Shown here piece by piece: positions 27,501 to 38,253 of a stretch of 64,000 nucleotides of DNA; position 1 is the first letter of the stretch; the number at the start of each line of letters is the position of its first letter. The stretch lies in NCBI RefSeq assembly GCF_000016665.1, contig NC_009523.1:868001-932000 (forward strand), written 5' to 3'. Both the position numbers and the translations under genes were made by a program. This stretch comes from Roseiflexus sp. RS-1 (GTDB lineage Bacteria > Chloroflexota > Chloroflexia > Chloroflexales > Roseiflexaceae). Under the pieces are notes generated by a model. The model was not told the DNA's origin. It did not search any database and saw nothing but the letters and a program-made list of their open reading frames with translations.

Positions 27501-30500
27501 ATGGCGTTTCAGCCCGTCGATACCAGGGTCAACTTTCCACGACTCGAAGAGCAGGTGCTCGACCTGTGGCAAACCAGGCGGATCGTCGAGCGAAGCCTGG
27601 AGTCTGGCGATAAACCGTTTGTCTTTTACGAGGGTCCGCCGACGGCGAATGGTCGTCCCGGCATCCACCACGCAATCTCGCGCATTTTCAAGGATGTCAT
27701 CTGTCGCTACCGGGCAATGCAGGGCTACCGGATCATCGGACGACGCGAAGGATGGGATACCCACGGTCTGCCGGTGGAGATCGAGGTTGAAAAGAAACTC
27801 GGTTTCAGCGGCAAGCCCGATATCGAGAAGTACGGCGTGGCGGAGTTCAACGCACAGTGCCGCAAGAGCGTCTGGGAGTATATTCAGGACTGGCGGCAGT
27901 TCACCCGCCGCATTGCGTACTGGGTCAGTGACGATGCCTATATCACATATGAGAATGACTATATCGAGTCGCTCTGGTGGATCTTCCGTCAGTTATGGGA
28001 TCGTGGATTACTCTTCCGCGACTACAAGGTATCGATGCACTGCCCGCGCTGTGGAACATCTCTCTCGGATCACGAGGTATCGCTCGGTTTCAGGGACGAC
28101 GTTGATGATCCGAGTGTGTGGGTAAAGTTCCGTGTGCGCGAGACGAACCAGGAGGCGCTGCGCGGCGCGGCATTCCTGGCGTGGACGACGACGCCCTGGA
28201 CGTTGCCAGCGAACGTGGCGCTGGCGGTCAAGCCTGATGCAACCTATGTGCTCGCCTCGTTCGACGGCGAGCGTCTGGTGCTGGCGGAGGCGCTGGTCCA
28301 CACGGTGCTGGGCGATGGCGTGACGATTGAGCAGACATTCCGTGGCGCCGATCTGGTGGGAACACGCTACGAAAACCTGTTTGATGGCGTACCCGCTCCC
28401 GGCGACACGGTCGACTGGTCGCGCGCCTATACCGTTGTCGCCGATGATTTTGTGTCGCTGGAGGATGGCACCGGCATTGTGCACATCGCACCTGCCTATG
28501 GCGACCTTGAGATCGGCAGGAAGTACGGCTTGCCGACCCTCTTCTCGGTTGACCTGTCAGGCAATGTGCTGCCAGAGTTTGCATCGCTCGGCTTTGCTGG
28601 CAAGTTCTTCAAACAGGCAGACCCGGATATCACGCGCAACCTGAGGACGCGTGGTTTGTTGCTGAAGAGCGGGCGCGTCAAGCACTCGTACCCCTTCTGC
28701 TGGCGTTGCGACACGCCGCTCCTCTACTACGCCAAACGCTCGTGGTACATCCGCACCACCGCAATGAAGGATCGTCTGGTGGCGAACAACCGGTTGATCA
28801 ACTGGGTGCCGGAGCACATTCGCGAAGGACGGTTCGGTAACTGGCTGGAAAACAACATCGACTGGGCGGTGAGTCGTGAGCGCTACTGGGGGACGCCGAT
28901 CCCAATCTGGGTAGCGGAAGACGGCTACGCCGAGTGCATCGGCTCGCTGGCAGAACTGGAGCAAAAAGTGGGGCGCAGCCTGAAAGACCTCGATCTGCAC
29001 CGTCCCTATGTCGATGAACTCACCTGGGTCGATCCGCAGCACGGTCTGATGCGGCGCATCCCCGACGTTGCTGATTGCTGGTTCGACTCAGGTGCGATGC
29101 CGGTGGCGCAGTGGCACTATCCGATGGAGAACGCCGAGATCTACGAACTGGCAAAGCAGGCGGATTACATCTGCGAAGCGGTGGATCAGACCCGTGGATG
29201 GTTCTACACGCTGCACGCGCTCTCAACCCTGCTGTTCGACCGCCCGGCGTTCAAGAATGTCATCTGCCTGGGGCACATTCTCGACGCCGAAGGGCAGAAG
29301 ATGAGCAAGTCGCGCGGCAATGTCGTCGATCCCTGGATGGTGATGAACGAGCATGGCGCCGACGCGCTGCGCTGGTATCTGTTCACCGCTGCGCCCCCCG
29401 GCAGTCCGCGACGCTTTTCGGCAGGGCTGGTCGCTGAGAGTTTACGCAAGTTCCTGCTGACGCTGTGGAATACCTATGCGTTCTTTGTGACCTACGCCAA
29501 CCTGGATGGCTGGAGTCCGGGGAACAATGGCGTTGCGGAACACCTCGATCCGGCGACGCTCACTCCGATCGATCGCTGGGCGCTGGCGCGGCTGAACAGT
29601 CTGGTGCGCGATGTGACCGCCGCCTTTGAAGCCTATGATGTCACGACGGCGGGACGCGCCATCGAGGATTTCGTTGATGAACTGTCGAACTGGTACGTGC
29701 GGCGCAACCGGCGCCGCTTCTGGAAGAGCGAGCACGACCGTGACAAGCAGGCAGCATATGCAACGCTCTACACCTGTCTGCTCACCGTCGCAAAACTGGT
29801 GGCGCCATTCATTCCGTTCGTGGCAGATGCGATCTACCGCAACCTGGTTGGGCTGGAGGCACAGGAAGCCTCCCCCGATACGCCGGAGAGCGTTCACCTC
29901 GCGGCATGGCCCGTCGTCAACGAGGCGCTCCTCGATGACCGCCTGGTGGACGATACAGAAGTGCTGTTGAAAGCCGTTTCGGTCGGTCGCGCAGCGCGGC
30001 GCGCAGCGGGCATCAAAGTGCGTCAACCGCTGCGCGAGATGTGGGTGCGCGCCCCAACCCCCGCCGCGCTTGAAGGGTTGCGTCGCTTTGAGGCGGAACT
30101 GCGCGAAGAACTCAACGTCAAAGCAGTGCGCTACCTCGACAGCGCAACCAGCCTGGTCGAGTACCGCTTCAAACCCAACCTGCGCCTGGTCGGTCGCAAA
30201 TACGGCAAACTGGTGCCAGCGCTCACTGAGGCGCTCCGCGACCTGACGGGCGATGCAGCGCGCGCGGCGGCGCAGGCGGTCGAAGAGGGGCGGAACATCA
30301 CCCTCTCCATTGAAGGGCAGACCATCGAACTTCTGCCGGAAGAGGTGCTGGTCGAAAGCAGTTCTCCGCAGGGGTACGCGGTCGCCGAGGATGGCGGCGT
30401 TCTGGTTGCGCTCGACACCACCCTGACGCCGGAATTGACGATGGAAGGGCTGGCGCGCGAACTGGTGCGCAATATTCAGGATGCGCGCAAAGATGCCGGG

Positions 30501-30710
30501 TTTGCTATCAGCGACCGGATCATCGTCTATCTGGGCGGCGCCGACGGCGACGCTGAGGTAGAAGCCATGCTGCGCGCCTGGGGCGACTATGTGCGTGAAG
30601 AGACGCTGGCGGACGACCTGCGCCTCTGTGCGCCGCCGGATCACGTACACACCACAACGCTGGAACTCGATGGGGGGCGCACGCTCATCATCGGCGTCAG
30701 CCGGCGTTAA
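27501..30710 (+). CDS. ileS: Isoleucyl-tRNA synthetase
   Basis: Class Ia synthetase, 1069 aa, charging tRNA-Ile in the cytosol. The HIGH motif appears as PGIHH, the KMSKS loop is exact (KMSKSRGN), and the CP1 editing domain with WTTTPWTLPAN lies between them. The length and C-terminal extension fit the longer IleS type. AAGGAGG at 27488-27494 fixes ATG 27501; the frame open from 27354 runs through the T-box leader and is not translated. Expression is controlled by the T-box. Confidence 0.97.
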   Translation: MAFQPVDTRVNFPRLEEQVLDLWQTRRIVERSLESGDKPFVFYEGPPTANGRPGIHHAISRIFKDVICRYRAMQGYRIIGRREGWDTHGLPVEIEVEKKLGFSGKPDIEKYGVAEFNAQCRKSVWEYIQDWRQFTRRIAYWVSDDAYITYENDYIESLWWIFRQLWDRGLLFRDYKVSMHCPRCGTSLSDHEVSLGFRDDVDDPSVWVKFRVRETNQEALRGAAFLAWTTTPWTLPANVALAVKPDATYVLASFDGERLVLAEALVHTVLGDGVTIEQTFRGADLVGTRYENLFDGVPAPGDTVDWSRAYTVVADDFVSLEDGTGIVHIAPAYGDLEIGRKYGLPTLFSVDLSGNVLPEFASLGFAGKFFKQADPDITRNLRTRGLLLKSGRVKHSYPFCWRCDTPLLYYAKRSWYIRTTAMKDRLVANNRLINWVPEHIREGRFGNWLENNIDWAVSRERYWGTPIPIWVAEDGYAECIGSLAELEQKVGRSLKDLDLHRPYVDELTWVDPQHGLMRRIPDVADCWFDSGAMPVAQWHYPMENAEIYELAKQADYICEAVDQTRGWFYTLHALSTLLFDRPAFKNVICLGHILDAEGQKMSKSRGNVVDPWMVMNEHGADALRWYLFTAAPPGSPRRFSAGLVAESLRKFLLTLWNTYAFFVTYANLDGWSPGNNGVAEHLDPATLTPIDRWALARLNSLVRDVTAAFEAYDVTTAGRAIEDFVDELSNWYVRRNRRRFWKSEHDRDKQAAYATLYTCLLTVAKLVAPFIPFVADAIYRNLVGLEAQEASPDTPESVHLAAWPVVNEALLDDRLVDDTEVLLKAVSVGRAARRAAGIKVRQPLREMWVRAPTPAALEGLRRFEAELREELNVKAVRYLDSATSLVEYRFKPNLRLVGRKYGKLVPALTEALRDLTGDAARAAAQAVEEGRNITLSIEGQTIELLPEEVLVESSSPQGYAVAEDGGVLVALDTTLTPELTMEGLARELVRNIQDARKDAGFAISDRIIVYLGGADGDAEVEAMLRAWGDYVREETLADDLRLCAPPDHVHTTTLELDGGRTLIIGVSRR

Positions 30711-30874
30711 GGGGCGACGGTCTGTTCCCCTTGTTCCCCTACGCGCGGGGATTACGGCGTTCAGACGCGAGGGGATGGTTGCGGCATTTCGATGGATCGC
30801 GCCTGGAGATGTAAAGGCGCGTCATCGCCTCTTCCTGGCTGCGCCTGGCGCGACGAAGGGCGCAGCCAGAAACG

Positions 30875-31906
30875 TCACCCTTCGCCGCGCAACCGGCGCA
30901 GTTCTTCCTCAAGAGCACGCAGGCGCGCTTCGGCAGCGGCGCGCAGGCGCGCTTCGGCTTCCCGTGCCGCTGCTTCCTGCTGCGCCCGTTCCGCTTCTCG
31001 CCGCGCCTGCTCCTCGGCAGCGGCGCGCAGGCGCGCTTCGGCTTCCCGTGCCGCTGCTTCCTGCTGCGCCCGTTCCGCTTCTCGCCGCGCCTGCTCCTCG
31101 GCGGCGGTGCGCAGGCGCGCTTCGGCTTCCCGCGCTGCTGCTTCGCGCCGTGCCCGTTCCGCTTCCCGCCGCGTCTGCCGCTCTGCTTCCTTCGCCCGCC
31201 GCACCACGGTCGCATAGTCGCCGAACGCCGCACCGTGCTCGTCGTAGCAGACGACGTGATCGCCTTCAATTCTCAGCCACAGGTCGGCAATCACCAGATG
31301 CACCCGCTCTGCCGCGTCCGGCGGGTGCAGTCGATACACCCCGTCGGCCAGCCGATAGTCGAGCAGTCGCAGGCGGCGCGCTCCCCTGCGACTCTGATTG
31401 TCCACAATCACGTACTGCGGCACCCCTGCCCGCGCGTAATGGTCAACCTTGATCTCCAGATCGTTCTCGCGCGTCTCCGGCGAGGTGATTTCAATGATCA
31501 TCGCCGGACGCGCCCCTTCGACCGCCACGTCGAACGTGCTCCAGTCCTGGCGTTCGACGATGCCGGGAATGACCATCACATCCGGTCCGTGCGGGCGCAG
31601 GTCGGGCACATCCCACGCAATGCGCACATCGCTGAGCACAATCGCCGCGCCGGATTCCTCCAGGCGGGTGCGCAGCACTGCCGTCAGGTACATCCGGTCG
31701 ATCGCGTGGCGGTCGCTGTGCACGATGAAATCTCCCACTTCCGGGTGCAGGACATCCTCCAGGGTCAGCGGAACCTGTTCCAGATGATGCGGATTGTCGG
31801 GGGTGGGACGCGGCACGAGGCGCCAGCCGTAACGAAACGGTCGTCGGCAGGCGGTGCGCCCGGCGCAGATGCGGGGGTCGTCGTGTGCGTCATAGCGGTT
31901 CCTCAC
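30875..31906 (-). CDS. Uma2/DUF820-type nuclease-like protein with coiled-coil repeat tail
   Basis: A 343-aa protein. The first ~200 residues fit the Uma2 (DUF820) PD-(D/E)XK-like family common in Chloroflexota and cyanobacteria: PDVMVIPG, then PAMIIEITSPETRENDLEIK with the acidic and Lys residues, then YVIVDNQ. The last ~130 residues are a charged Ala/Glu/Arg coiled coil with nearly three copies of a 28-residue unit (84 bp in DNA, about 30930-31150). Uma2 function is not firmly known. The start appears to be GTG 31906; the gene ends 19 nt after the gyrA stop region, on the same strand. Confidence 0.78.
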   Translation of the reverse strand: MRNRYDAHDDPRICAGRTACRRPFRYGWRLVPRPTPDNPHHLEQVPLTLEDVLHPEVGDFIVHSDRHAIDRMYLTAVLRTRLEESGAAIVLSDVRIAWDVPDLRPHGPDVMVIPGIVERQDWSTFDVAVEGARPAMIIEITSPETRENDLEIKVDHYARAGVPQYVIVDNQSRRGARRLRLLDYRLADGVYRLHPPDAAERVHLVIADLWLRIEGDHVVCYDEHGAAFGDYATVVRRAKEAERQTRREAERARREAAAREAEARLRTAAEEQARREAERAQQEAAAREAEARLRAAAEEQARREAERAQQEAAAREAEARLRAAAEARLRALEEELRRLRGEG

Positions 31907-31924
31907 GTGCGGTTAACGATTCTT

Positions 31925-34396
31925 TTACCCCCTGGTCGGGTCGATCAACACACGATCACTGCGTTCTTCGCTCTCGTCCGGCTCCTCGACGCACAGCGCC
32001 GCCACGCGGTCGTTCGGCGCCAGGTTGACAATCGTCACACCCTGCGTATTGCGCCCGAACATTGAAATACCGTCGGCTTCGGTGCGCATCACCATGCCGC
32101 TCTCGGTGATAAACGTCAGCAGCGAATGCTCATGCACAACATGGGCGACGGCAACCTCATCGCCGGGGCGGAGCCGGATCGTGATGACTCCGCCGGTGGC
32201 GCGCCCCTTGACCGGGTATTCTTCCAGCGCGGTGCGCTTCCCATAGCCATTGGCGGTTACCACCAGCAGCGCCGCGTTTTCGCGCGCCAGGTCCATCGAG
32301 ACCACTCGATCCCCTTCGGCGAGCGCGATACCGATGACACCGGTGGCCGGTCGCCCCATTGGGCGCACCTCTTCCTGGCGGAACCGGATGGTCTGCCCAC
32401 GGGCAGTGGTAAGCAGCACATCCTCGTGCCCCTGGGTCATCGCCACCCAGCCCAATTCATCGCCATCTTCGAGACCAATGGCAATCAATCCATTGGAACG
32501 CACCTGACTGTACTCTTTGATGGACGTGCGCTTGATCTTGCCGCGCACCGTCGCCATAATCAGGTATTCCGCCTTCTCGAAATCGGGGACTGCCAGCACC
32601 GATGTGACCTGTTCGCCCGGTTCGAGCGCAATCAGGTTGACCAGCGGCAGCCCCTTGGCGGTTCGGCTGGCGTCGGGGAGTTCGTGCGCTTTGATCTGAT
32701 ACACCTTGCCGCGATCGGTGAAGAAAAGCAGGTCGTCCATGGTACTGGCGGCCAGAATGTGCCGCACCACATCCTGCTCACGAATGGTCGCGCCACGGAT
32801 GCCGCGCCCGCCGCGTCGCTGCGTCCGGTAGATGTCGGGCGACTGGCGTTTGACATACCCGCGATCGGTAAGCGTGATCAGCACCCGAACGTCCGGGATC
32901 AGATCCTCGTCGCTCACTTCGCCATCCGCATCGGGGATGATGCGCGTGCGACGCGGATCGCCGTACTTCGCCTTCAGGTCGGCGAGGTCCTGCTTGATCA
33001 GGTGCAGAATCTTGCGCGGGTTTGCCAGGATATCCTCGAGTTCGCCGATCAACTGGATGACCTCACGGTACTCCTCTTCGATCCGCTGCCGTTCGAGCGC
33101 GGCGAGTCGCCCCAGTTGCATCTCCAGAATTGCGTTTGCCTGCGCCTCACTGAGCGCAAATCCATTCATCAGGTTGGTGCGCGCATGGTCGCGCGAGCGT
33201 GAATTGCGGATCGTTGCAATCACCGCGTCGAGATTATCGATCGCAATTTTGAGACCTTCGAGGATGTGGGCGCGTGCGCGCGCCTTATCGAGATCGAACT
33301 CAGTCCGACGACGGATGACCTCGCGGCGATGGTCGATGTACTCCTGCAACAGGCGTTTGAGCGTCAACAGACGTGGCTGCCGCCCCCCTTCGACCAGCGC
33401 CAGCATGTTGACGCCGAACGTCGTCTGCATTTGCGTGTGTTTGTAGAGCGCATTCAACACCTTTTTGGGCTGCGCGTCCTGCTTCAGAATAATAACCAGC
33501 CGCATGCCGCTACGGTCGGATTCATCACGCACATCGCGAATGCCTTCGATCTTGCGATCACGCGCCAGTTCGGCGATACGCTCCTGAAGGCGCGCCTTAT
33601 TGACCTGATAGGGAAGTTCGGTCACAACAATGTGGAATGCTCCCCGCGCCGCCTCTTCGATATGCGCTTTTGCGCGAATAGTAATGTGCCCGCGCCCGGT
33701 GCTGTAGGCATTCATGATGCCTTCCGTTCCCAGGATCATACCCGCAGTGGGGAAGTCGGGACCGGGCATGATTCTGGCCAGGTCTTCAATCGTTGCATCA
33801 GGGTTATCGATCAGATGCGTGATCGCGTCGCACACCTCGTTCAGATTATGCGGCGGGATGTTGGTCGCCATACCGACGGCGATGCCAGCGGCGCCGTTCA
33901 GCAGCAGATTGGGAATACGCGCAGGCAGAACGACCGGTTCACGGTACAGCCCATCGAAGTTGTCGCGGAAATCGACAGTATTCTTTTCGATGTCGGCGAG
34001 CATTTCTTCGGCGATCGGCGTAAGACGCGCCTCGGTATAACGCATCGCCGCTGGCGGGTCGCCGTCGATGCTGCCAAAATTCCCCTGCCCCTCGACGAGT
34101 GGGTAGCGCATATTCCAGGGTTGCGCCAGACGCACCAGCGCATCGTACACGGCACTATCGCCGTGAGGGTGCATCTTGCCCAGGATTTCGCCAACGATAC
34201 GCGCGCACTTCTTGAACGGCTGATTCGCCCGTATCCCCATGTCCCACATACCATAGAGGATGCGCGTCTGAACCGGTTTGAGACCGTCGCGCGCATCGGG
34301 GAGCGCGCGCGAGACGATCACGCTCATCGCATAGTCGAGGTACGCGCTGCGCATCTCGTCGGTAATGTTGCGCGGTCGAACGATCCCGATTTCCAT
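31925..34396 (-). CDS. gyrA: DNA gyrase subunit A
   Basis: An 823-aa type IIA topoisomerase subunit that cuts and rejoins DNA in negative supercoiling. The catalytic Tyr is in [10 protein letters not shown]. The quinolone-resistance region reads [10 protein letters not shown], the sensitive wild-type pattern. The GyrA box QRRGGRG in the C-terminal domain shows this is gyrase rather than topoisomerase IV. gyrB is not adjacent. AGGAGA precedes ATG 34396. Confidence 0.96.
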   Translation of the reverse strand: MEIGIVRPRNITDEMRSAYLDYAMSVIVSRALPDARDGLKPVQTRILYGMWDMGIRANQPFKKCARIVGEILGKMHPHGDSAVYDALVRLAQPWNMRYPLVEGQGNFGSIDGDPPAAMRYTEARLTPIAEEMLADIEKNTVDFRDNFDGLYREPVVLPARIPNLLLNGAAGIAVGMATNIPPHNLNEVCDAITHLIDNPDATIEDLARIMPGPDFPTAGMILGTEGIMNAYSTGRGHITIRAKAHIEEAARGAFHIVVTELPYQVNKARLQERIAELARDRKIEGIRDVRDESDRSGMRLVIILKQDAQPKKVLNALYKHTQMQTTFGVNMLALVEGGRQPRLLTLKRLLQEYIDHRREVIRRRTEFDLDKARARAHILEGLKIAIDNLDAVIATIRNSRSRDHARTNLMNGFALSEAQANAILEMQLGRLAALERQRIEEEYREVIQLIGELEDILANPRKILHLIKQDLADLKAKYGDPRRTRIIPDADGEVSDEDLIPDVRVLITLTDRGYVKRQSPDIYRTQRRGGRGIRGATIREQDVVRHILAASTMDDLLFFTDRGKVYQIKAHELPDASRTAKGLPLVNLIALEPGEQVTSVLAVPDFEKAEYLIMATVRGKIKRTSIKEYSQVRSNGLIAIGLEDGDELGWVAMTQGHEDVLLTTARGQTIRFRQEEVRPMGRPATGVIGIALAEGDRVVSMDLARENAALLVVTANGYGKRTALEEYPVKGRATGGVITIRLRPGDEVAVAHVVHEHSLLTFITESGMVMRTEADGISMFGRNTQGVTIVNLAPNDRVAALCVEEPDESEERSDRVLIDPTRG

Positions 34397-34418
34397 ACGA
34401 TCTCCTGAACATGATCAA

Positions 34419-34438
34419 CGGCGGCATGAAAGCCGCCG
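34419..34438 (-). other. gyrA leader hairpin
   Basis: CGGCGGC and GCCGCCG form a 7-bp stem with a 6-nt loop in the 5' untranslated region, between the promoter and the gyrA start. It has no U-tract on the coding strand. Confidence 0.4.
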
Positions 34439-34470
34439 GATAACGCTCTGCCTGCATCTGTTCCAGGTGT

Positions 34471-34499
34471 AGTATACCGTTAAGTCGTGTGTTTGTCCA
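34471..34499 (-). promoter_or_regulatory. gyrA promoter (TGGACA, 17 bp, TATACT)
   Basis: On the minus strand, TGGACA (complement of 34494-34499) and TATACT (complement of 34471-34476) are spaced by 17 bp. Confidence 0.7.
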
Positions 34500-34518
34500 G
34501 AATTTTCAAACCTTTGTT

Positions 34519-35250
34519 CTACTCCACGACGGGACGTAGTCCGCGCACCGCCACTGGTCCAAACCCCAGGTAGTCACACGACGTCAACTGGTAGTAGACG
34601 CCATCGACCAGCCCCTGTGTTGCTACCGCCCAATCTTCGGGGCGGTGCAGATGCCCATACACGCAGGCGGCCGCCTTTGCAGCCGCAATCCGGCGCGCGA
34701 ATTCGGTCGGGCGGCGCCCCGCGAACGGCGGGAAGTGGATCATGACAATGATGGGGCGTTTGCCGGACGCCAGATGTTGCGCCGCCGCCAGCGCCGTGTC
34801 GAGCCGCATCAATTCGCGCTCGTAGTACGGGCGGTCGGTCGACTCTTGAAATCCGGGGGTTTCCGGCGTATTCCAGCCGCGTGTGGCGCACACCACCGCT
34901 TCGCCAATGTCAATCGCGCTCGCTTCGAGAATATCGATGCCCGGAGGGAGTGAACGCCGCACCCGGTTGGTGCGTTCCGAACTCCACCAGTAGTCGTGGT
35001 TGCCGCGCGAGATGATCTTGCGCCCCGGCAGCGCCGCGATCCACTGGAGATCGACCAGCGCGTCCTGAAGCTTCATTGCCCACGAGGTGTCGCCAGCGAG
35101 CAGCACAACGTCATCGGGCTTGACCCGCGCACGCCAGGCGGCGGCGATGCGCTCCGGGTGGTCCTTCCAGCGACTGCCGAAAATGTCCATCGGCTTGGGT
35201 CGGGCGAAGGAAAGATGCAGGTCTGAGATGCTCCATACCATGCTGCGCAT
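34519..35250 (-). CDS. Metallophosphoesterase
   Basis: A protein of about 243 aa with calcineurin-like phosphoesterase motifs: SDLHLSF (DxH), LLAGDTSWA (GD), ISRGNHDYWW (GNHD/E), MIHFPPF and YGHLHRPE (GHxH). It is a di-metal hydrolase of unknown substrate. ATG 35250 or 35241 are both possible starts; no ribosome-binding site is clear. It lies upstream of gyrA on the same strand but gyrA has its own promoter. Confidence 0.87.
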   Translation of the reverse strand: MRSMVWSISDLHLSFARPKPMDIFGSRWKDHPERIAAAWRARVKPDDVVLLAGDTSWAMKLQDALVDLQWIAALPGRKIISRGNHDYWWSSERTNRVRRSLPPGIDILEASAIDIGEAVVCATRGWNTPETPGFQESTDRPYYERELMRLDTALAAAQHLASGKRPIIVMIHFPPFAGRRPTEFARRIAAAKAAACVYGHLHRPEDWAVATQGLVDGVYYQLTSCDYLGFGPVAVRGLRPVVE

Positions 35251-35277
35251 GGTACCAGACTTGTGCGGGTATGCCAA

Positions 35278-35512
35278 ATAGGTGGCGACTGCGCCTGCTT
35301 TTCGACTTGCTGGTAATCAATGCCAGGCAATACGTTCCCCCGGCGTCACAACCGACCTGAACGGCGTGGCGCGCGTTGTTATTTTGTGGGTTGTTTTGAT
35401 ATTATAATAATCACCACCATTACCTGCCCCGGTGATGGTTCAGTGATGTGCGAGACTACTGGCAGGGCTGGGCTTTGTGGTGAGTCGAGTGGTTTTGTGC
35501 TTTTCGCTCAAC
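35278..35512. other. Intergenic region before hsdR
   Basis: AT-richer gap between divergent genes. TATAAT at 35403-35408 is a possible -10 for hsdR but no well-spaced -35 is seen. No other feature was recognised. Confidence 0.4.
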
Positions 35513-35522
35513 GGTGCGTCTT

Positions 35523-38222
35523 ATGCCGCGCAACGAATCCGACACCCGTGCGCAATTAGTCGATCCGTTACTCAACCGTGCCGGTTGGACGCGCAGCCAG
35601 GTGACACGTGAGCACTATTATCGTCCTGACTGGCAATACACACCAGGGCGAGTTATTCTGCGCGGCGGACGCGTCGAGCGTGAGAAACCGCGCGTTGTGG
35701 ACTATCTCCTGCGCTACACCGAAGCGTTCCCAATAGCCGTCGTAGAAGCCAAAGCCGAAGACCTGCCCGCTGTCGCCGGTCTGGAGCAAGCCAAACGCTA
35801 CGCCCGCGAGAACAATTTGATGTTCGCCTATGCCACCAATGGTCACGAGATTATTGAGTGGGATGGGTTCACCGATACCACACGCGAACTCAAAGAGTTC
35901 CCGTCGCCTGATGAGTTGTGGCGGCGCTGGGAGTTGAACACCGGCGTTCATTCGCCTAAAGCGGCAGGACGCACAATCGCAGAGTTGCGCCCGCTGTACA
36001 ACGCTGCCGTAGCCGCCGCCCGCCAGCGCAACCCCCTGCTGCATCCTTACGCGCCGTCCAGCCTGACGCGGGGCAGTGAGCCGCGCTACTTTCAGGAAGC
36101 CGCCATCCGTGAAACGCTGGTGCGCGTGATGCGCGGGCAAAAACGCATCCTGCTGACCATGGCCACCGGTACTGGCAAGACCTTTACCGCCATGCAGATC
36201 GTCTGGAAACTGGTCAAGTCGGGCTGGTTGCATCAACAAAAGGGACGTGCGGGTAAAATCTTGTTCCTGGCAGACCGCGAGGTATTGCGCAACCAGGCGT
36301 ATAATGCGTTCAGCCCCTTTGCGAGCGACCATGGTGACCCGCGCTTTATGCTGGATGGCAAACGCCGCCTGAGTTTGCAATACGACCTGTATTTTGGCAT
36401 TTATCAGACGCTGTGGGCAACCGATCCCAGAGGGAAGCGTCTGTTCGAGCAGTTCCCGCACGATTTTTTCGATGTGGTGATTGTGGACGAGGCGCATCGC
36501 TCCGGCTTTGGCACATGGAAAGAGATTCTCGATCACTTCGAGAGCGCCATCCATTTGGGAATGACTGCCACCCCCAGGCAAGACGAAAATGTGGATACCT
36601 ACGCTTACTTCTGTGCCGAAGAGCCAGCCATCCCGCTCGACCCGCAAGACCCTTCCAAAGGTGTATTGCACCAGGCGGCGTACACCTACAGCCTGAGCCA
36701 GGGTATCGAAGATGGCTTTTTGGCGACGTATAAAGTCCACCGCGTGCTGACCAGCATAGATAAAGATGGTTTGCACATATCCAGAGTACTGGAACAGGGC
36801 GCCGAAGTAATTGTGCCAGAAGACGCCAAAGTGCGCGAGGAGTATTACACCCCCAATTTCGAGCGCGAAATTCGCCTGCCTGACCGCACCCATACGCTGG
36901 TAAAGCACCTGGCGAAGTTGCTCCGTCAGTTCGGACCCTTGCACAAGACAATGGTATTTTGCGTGGATGTGGAACATGCCCGGGAAGTCGCCCGTCTGCT
37001 GAACAACGAATTCGCCAGCTTAGGATTGGGTCATGATTACGCTGTACCCATTGTCAGCGAAGAGGGCGAGCAGGCGCAGCGCTGGCTTAACCAGTTCCAG
37101 GATAGTGACCGCAAAACACCAGTGGTAGCCACCACTGCCGAATTGCTTTCGACCGGCGTAGACGTGCCCGCCTGCCGGAATATCGTCTTTATGAAAACAA
37201 TTTCCTCGCCGATTCTTTTCAAGCAAATCATCGGGCGTGGCAGTCGCCTTGATCCGGCCACCGGCAAACTGTGGTTCCGCATTATTGATTACACCAACGC
37301 CACCCGCCTGCTCGATCCGCGCTGGGATTGTCCAACCCGTCCAGTACAGGTAGCGCCCGACCCAAACGCTCAGACCGGTATCGCACAGGGAACGGTGCGT
37401 CTGGCAAAGAGCAGCAACGTGATTCAAGGGGCAAGTGTGGCGGTAATGGCCGGTCCGAACGACCAGCGAGGTCCGATCCTGACCGATGAAAACGGCCAAT
37501 ACCGTTTCGAGAACTTGCCAGTGGGCGAAATATCCATTGTGGTTTATGCTCCGCGCTTCAACCGCCAGCAGAAGCATATCAACACGCAGGACAGCACGCC
37601 TGTCACGCTCGATTTTGAACTCTCGCCAATCCAGCAGAGTGGACGGCAGGAGATAGTGGTCAAAAATTTGCAGGTAACGATTGCTGAGGAAGCCACGTTT
37701 CTGGTCGCAGGGCTGAACGAGCCGCTTACACTCGAACAGTATGTGGACTACTCACGCGAGAAAACACGGGCGTTGATTTCAAGTTGGGAGAAACTGGTGC
37801 AAATCTGGCGAGAGGAAAAACAACGTCGGCAAGCGCAAGATGAGTTACAGCATGTCAGCGTATACCCTGATGTCCTGGCTGAAGTTCTGGACATTCGGCA
37901 AACAGACCCATTTGATGTTCTGGCTTATATCGCTTTCGGGCGCCACCCCATTCTTACCCGTGATCAGCGTGCTCAGGCATTTTTGCAGCAGCACGCCGAC
38001 TGGCTGAAAGCCTTTCCTGATCAGCAGCGGCGCGTCATTGAAGCCCTGTTAGAGCAGTACCGCCTGAGTGGAGTGGAGGAAATGGTCAATCCGCGCGTTT
38101 TTCGTCTACCTGCGTTCAAACCGCTGGGCGGGCTGAAAGGCGTCAGTCAGCAATTTGGCGGAGGCGAAGCACTGCGCCAGACGGTGATGGAACTCCAGCG
38201 GCGGTTGTATTCGTTTGGTTGA
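35523..38222 (+). CDS. hsdR: Type I restriction endonuclease subunit R (HsdR) with inserted beta-sandwich domain
   Basis: An 899-aa motor and nuclease subunit. The N-terminal nuclease domain has RVVDYLLRY and VVEAKAE (PD-(D/E)XK type). The SF2 helicase core follows: Walker A MATGTGKTF, DEAH in VDEAHRSGFG, MTATPRQDE, and motif VI GRGSRLDP. Between the helicase and the C-terminal domain, about residues 621-690, lies a stretch that looks like a carboxypeptidase-regulatory-like beta-sandwich (GASVAVMAG, TDENGQYRFENLPVGEISIVV). The C-terminal helical region would bind HsdM. Start at ATG 35523; GTG 35514 is possible. hsdM lies 2.4 kb downstream beyond repeats and a transposase. Confidence 0.9.
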   Translation: MPRNESDTRAQLVDPLLNRAGWTRSQVTREHYYRPDWQYTPGRVILRGGRVEREKPRVVDYLLRYTEAFPIAVVEAKAEDLPAVAGLEQAKRYARENNLMFAYATNGHEIIEWDGFTDTTRELKEFPSPDELWRRWELNTGVHSPKAAGRTIAELRPLYNAAVAAARQRNPLLHPYAPSSLTRGSEPRYFQEAAIRETLVRVMRGQKRILLTMATGTGKTFTAMQIVWKLVKSGWLHQQKGRAGKILFLADREVLRNQAYNAFSPFASDHGDPRFMLDGKRRLSLQYDLYFGIYQTLWATDPRGKRLFEQFPHDFFDVVIVDEAHRSGFGTWKEILDHFESAIHLGMTATPRQDENVDTYAYFCAEEPAIPLDPQDPSKGVLHQAAYTYSLSQGIEDGFLATYKVHRVLTSIDKDGLHISRVLEQGAEVIVPEDAKVREEYYTPNFEREIRLPDRTHTLVKHLAKLLRQFGPLHKTMVFCVDVEHAREVARLLNNEFASLGLGHDYAVPIVSEEGEQAQRWLNQFQDSDRKTPVVATTAELLSTGVDVPACRNIVFMKTISSPILFKQIIGRGSRLDPATGKLWFRIIDYTNATRLLDPRWDCPTRPVQVAPDPNAQTGIAQGTVRLAKSSNVIQGASVAVMAGPNDQRGPILTDENGQYRFENLPVGEISIVVYAPRFNRQQKHINTQDSTPVTLDFELSPIQQSGRQEIVVKNLQVTIAEEATFLVAGLNEPLTLEQYVDYSREKTRALISSWEKLVQIWREEKQRRQAQDELQHVSVYPDVLAEVLDIRQTDPFDVLAYIAFGRHPILTRDQRAQAFLQQHADWLKAFPDQQRRVIEALLEQYRLSGVEEMVNPRVFRLPAFKPLGGLKGVSQQFGGGEALRQTVMELQRRLYSFG

Positions 38223-38253
38223 TTTTTGAGCGCTATCGATGGATCAAAGTTAT

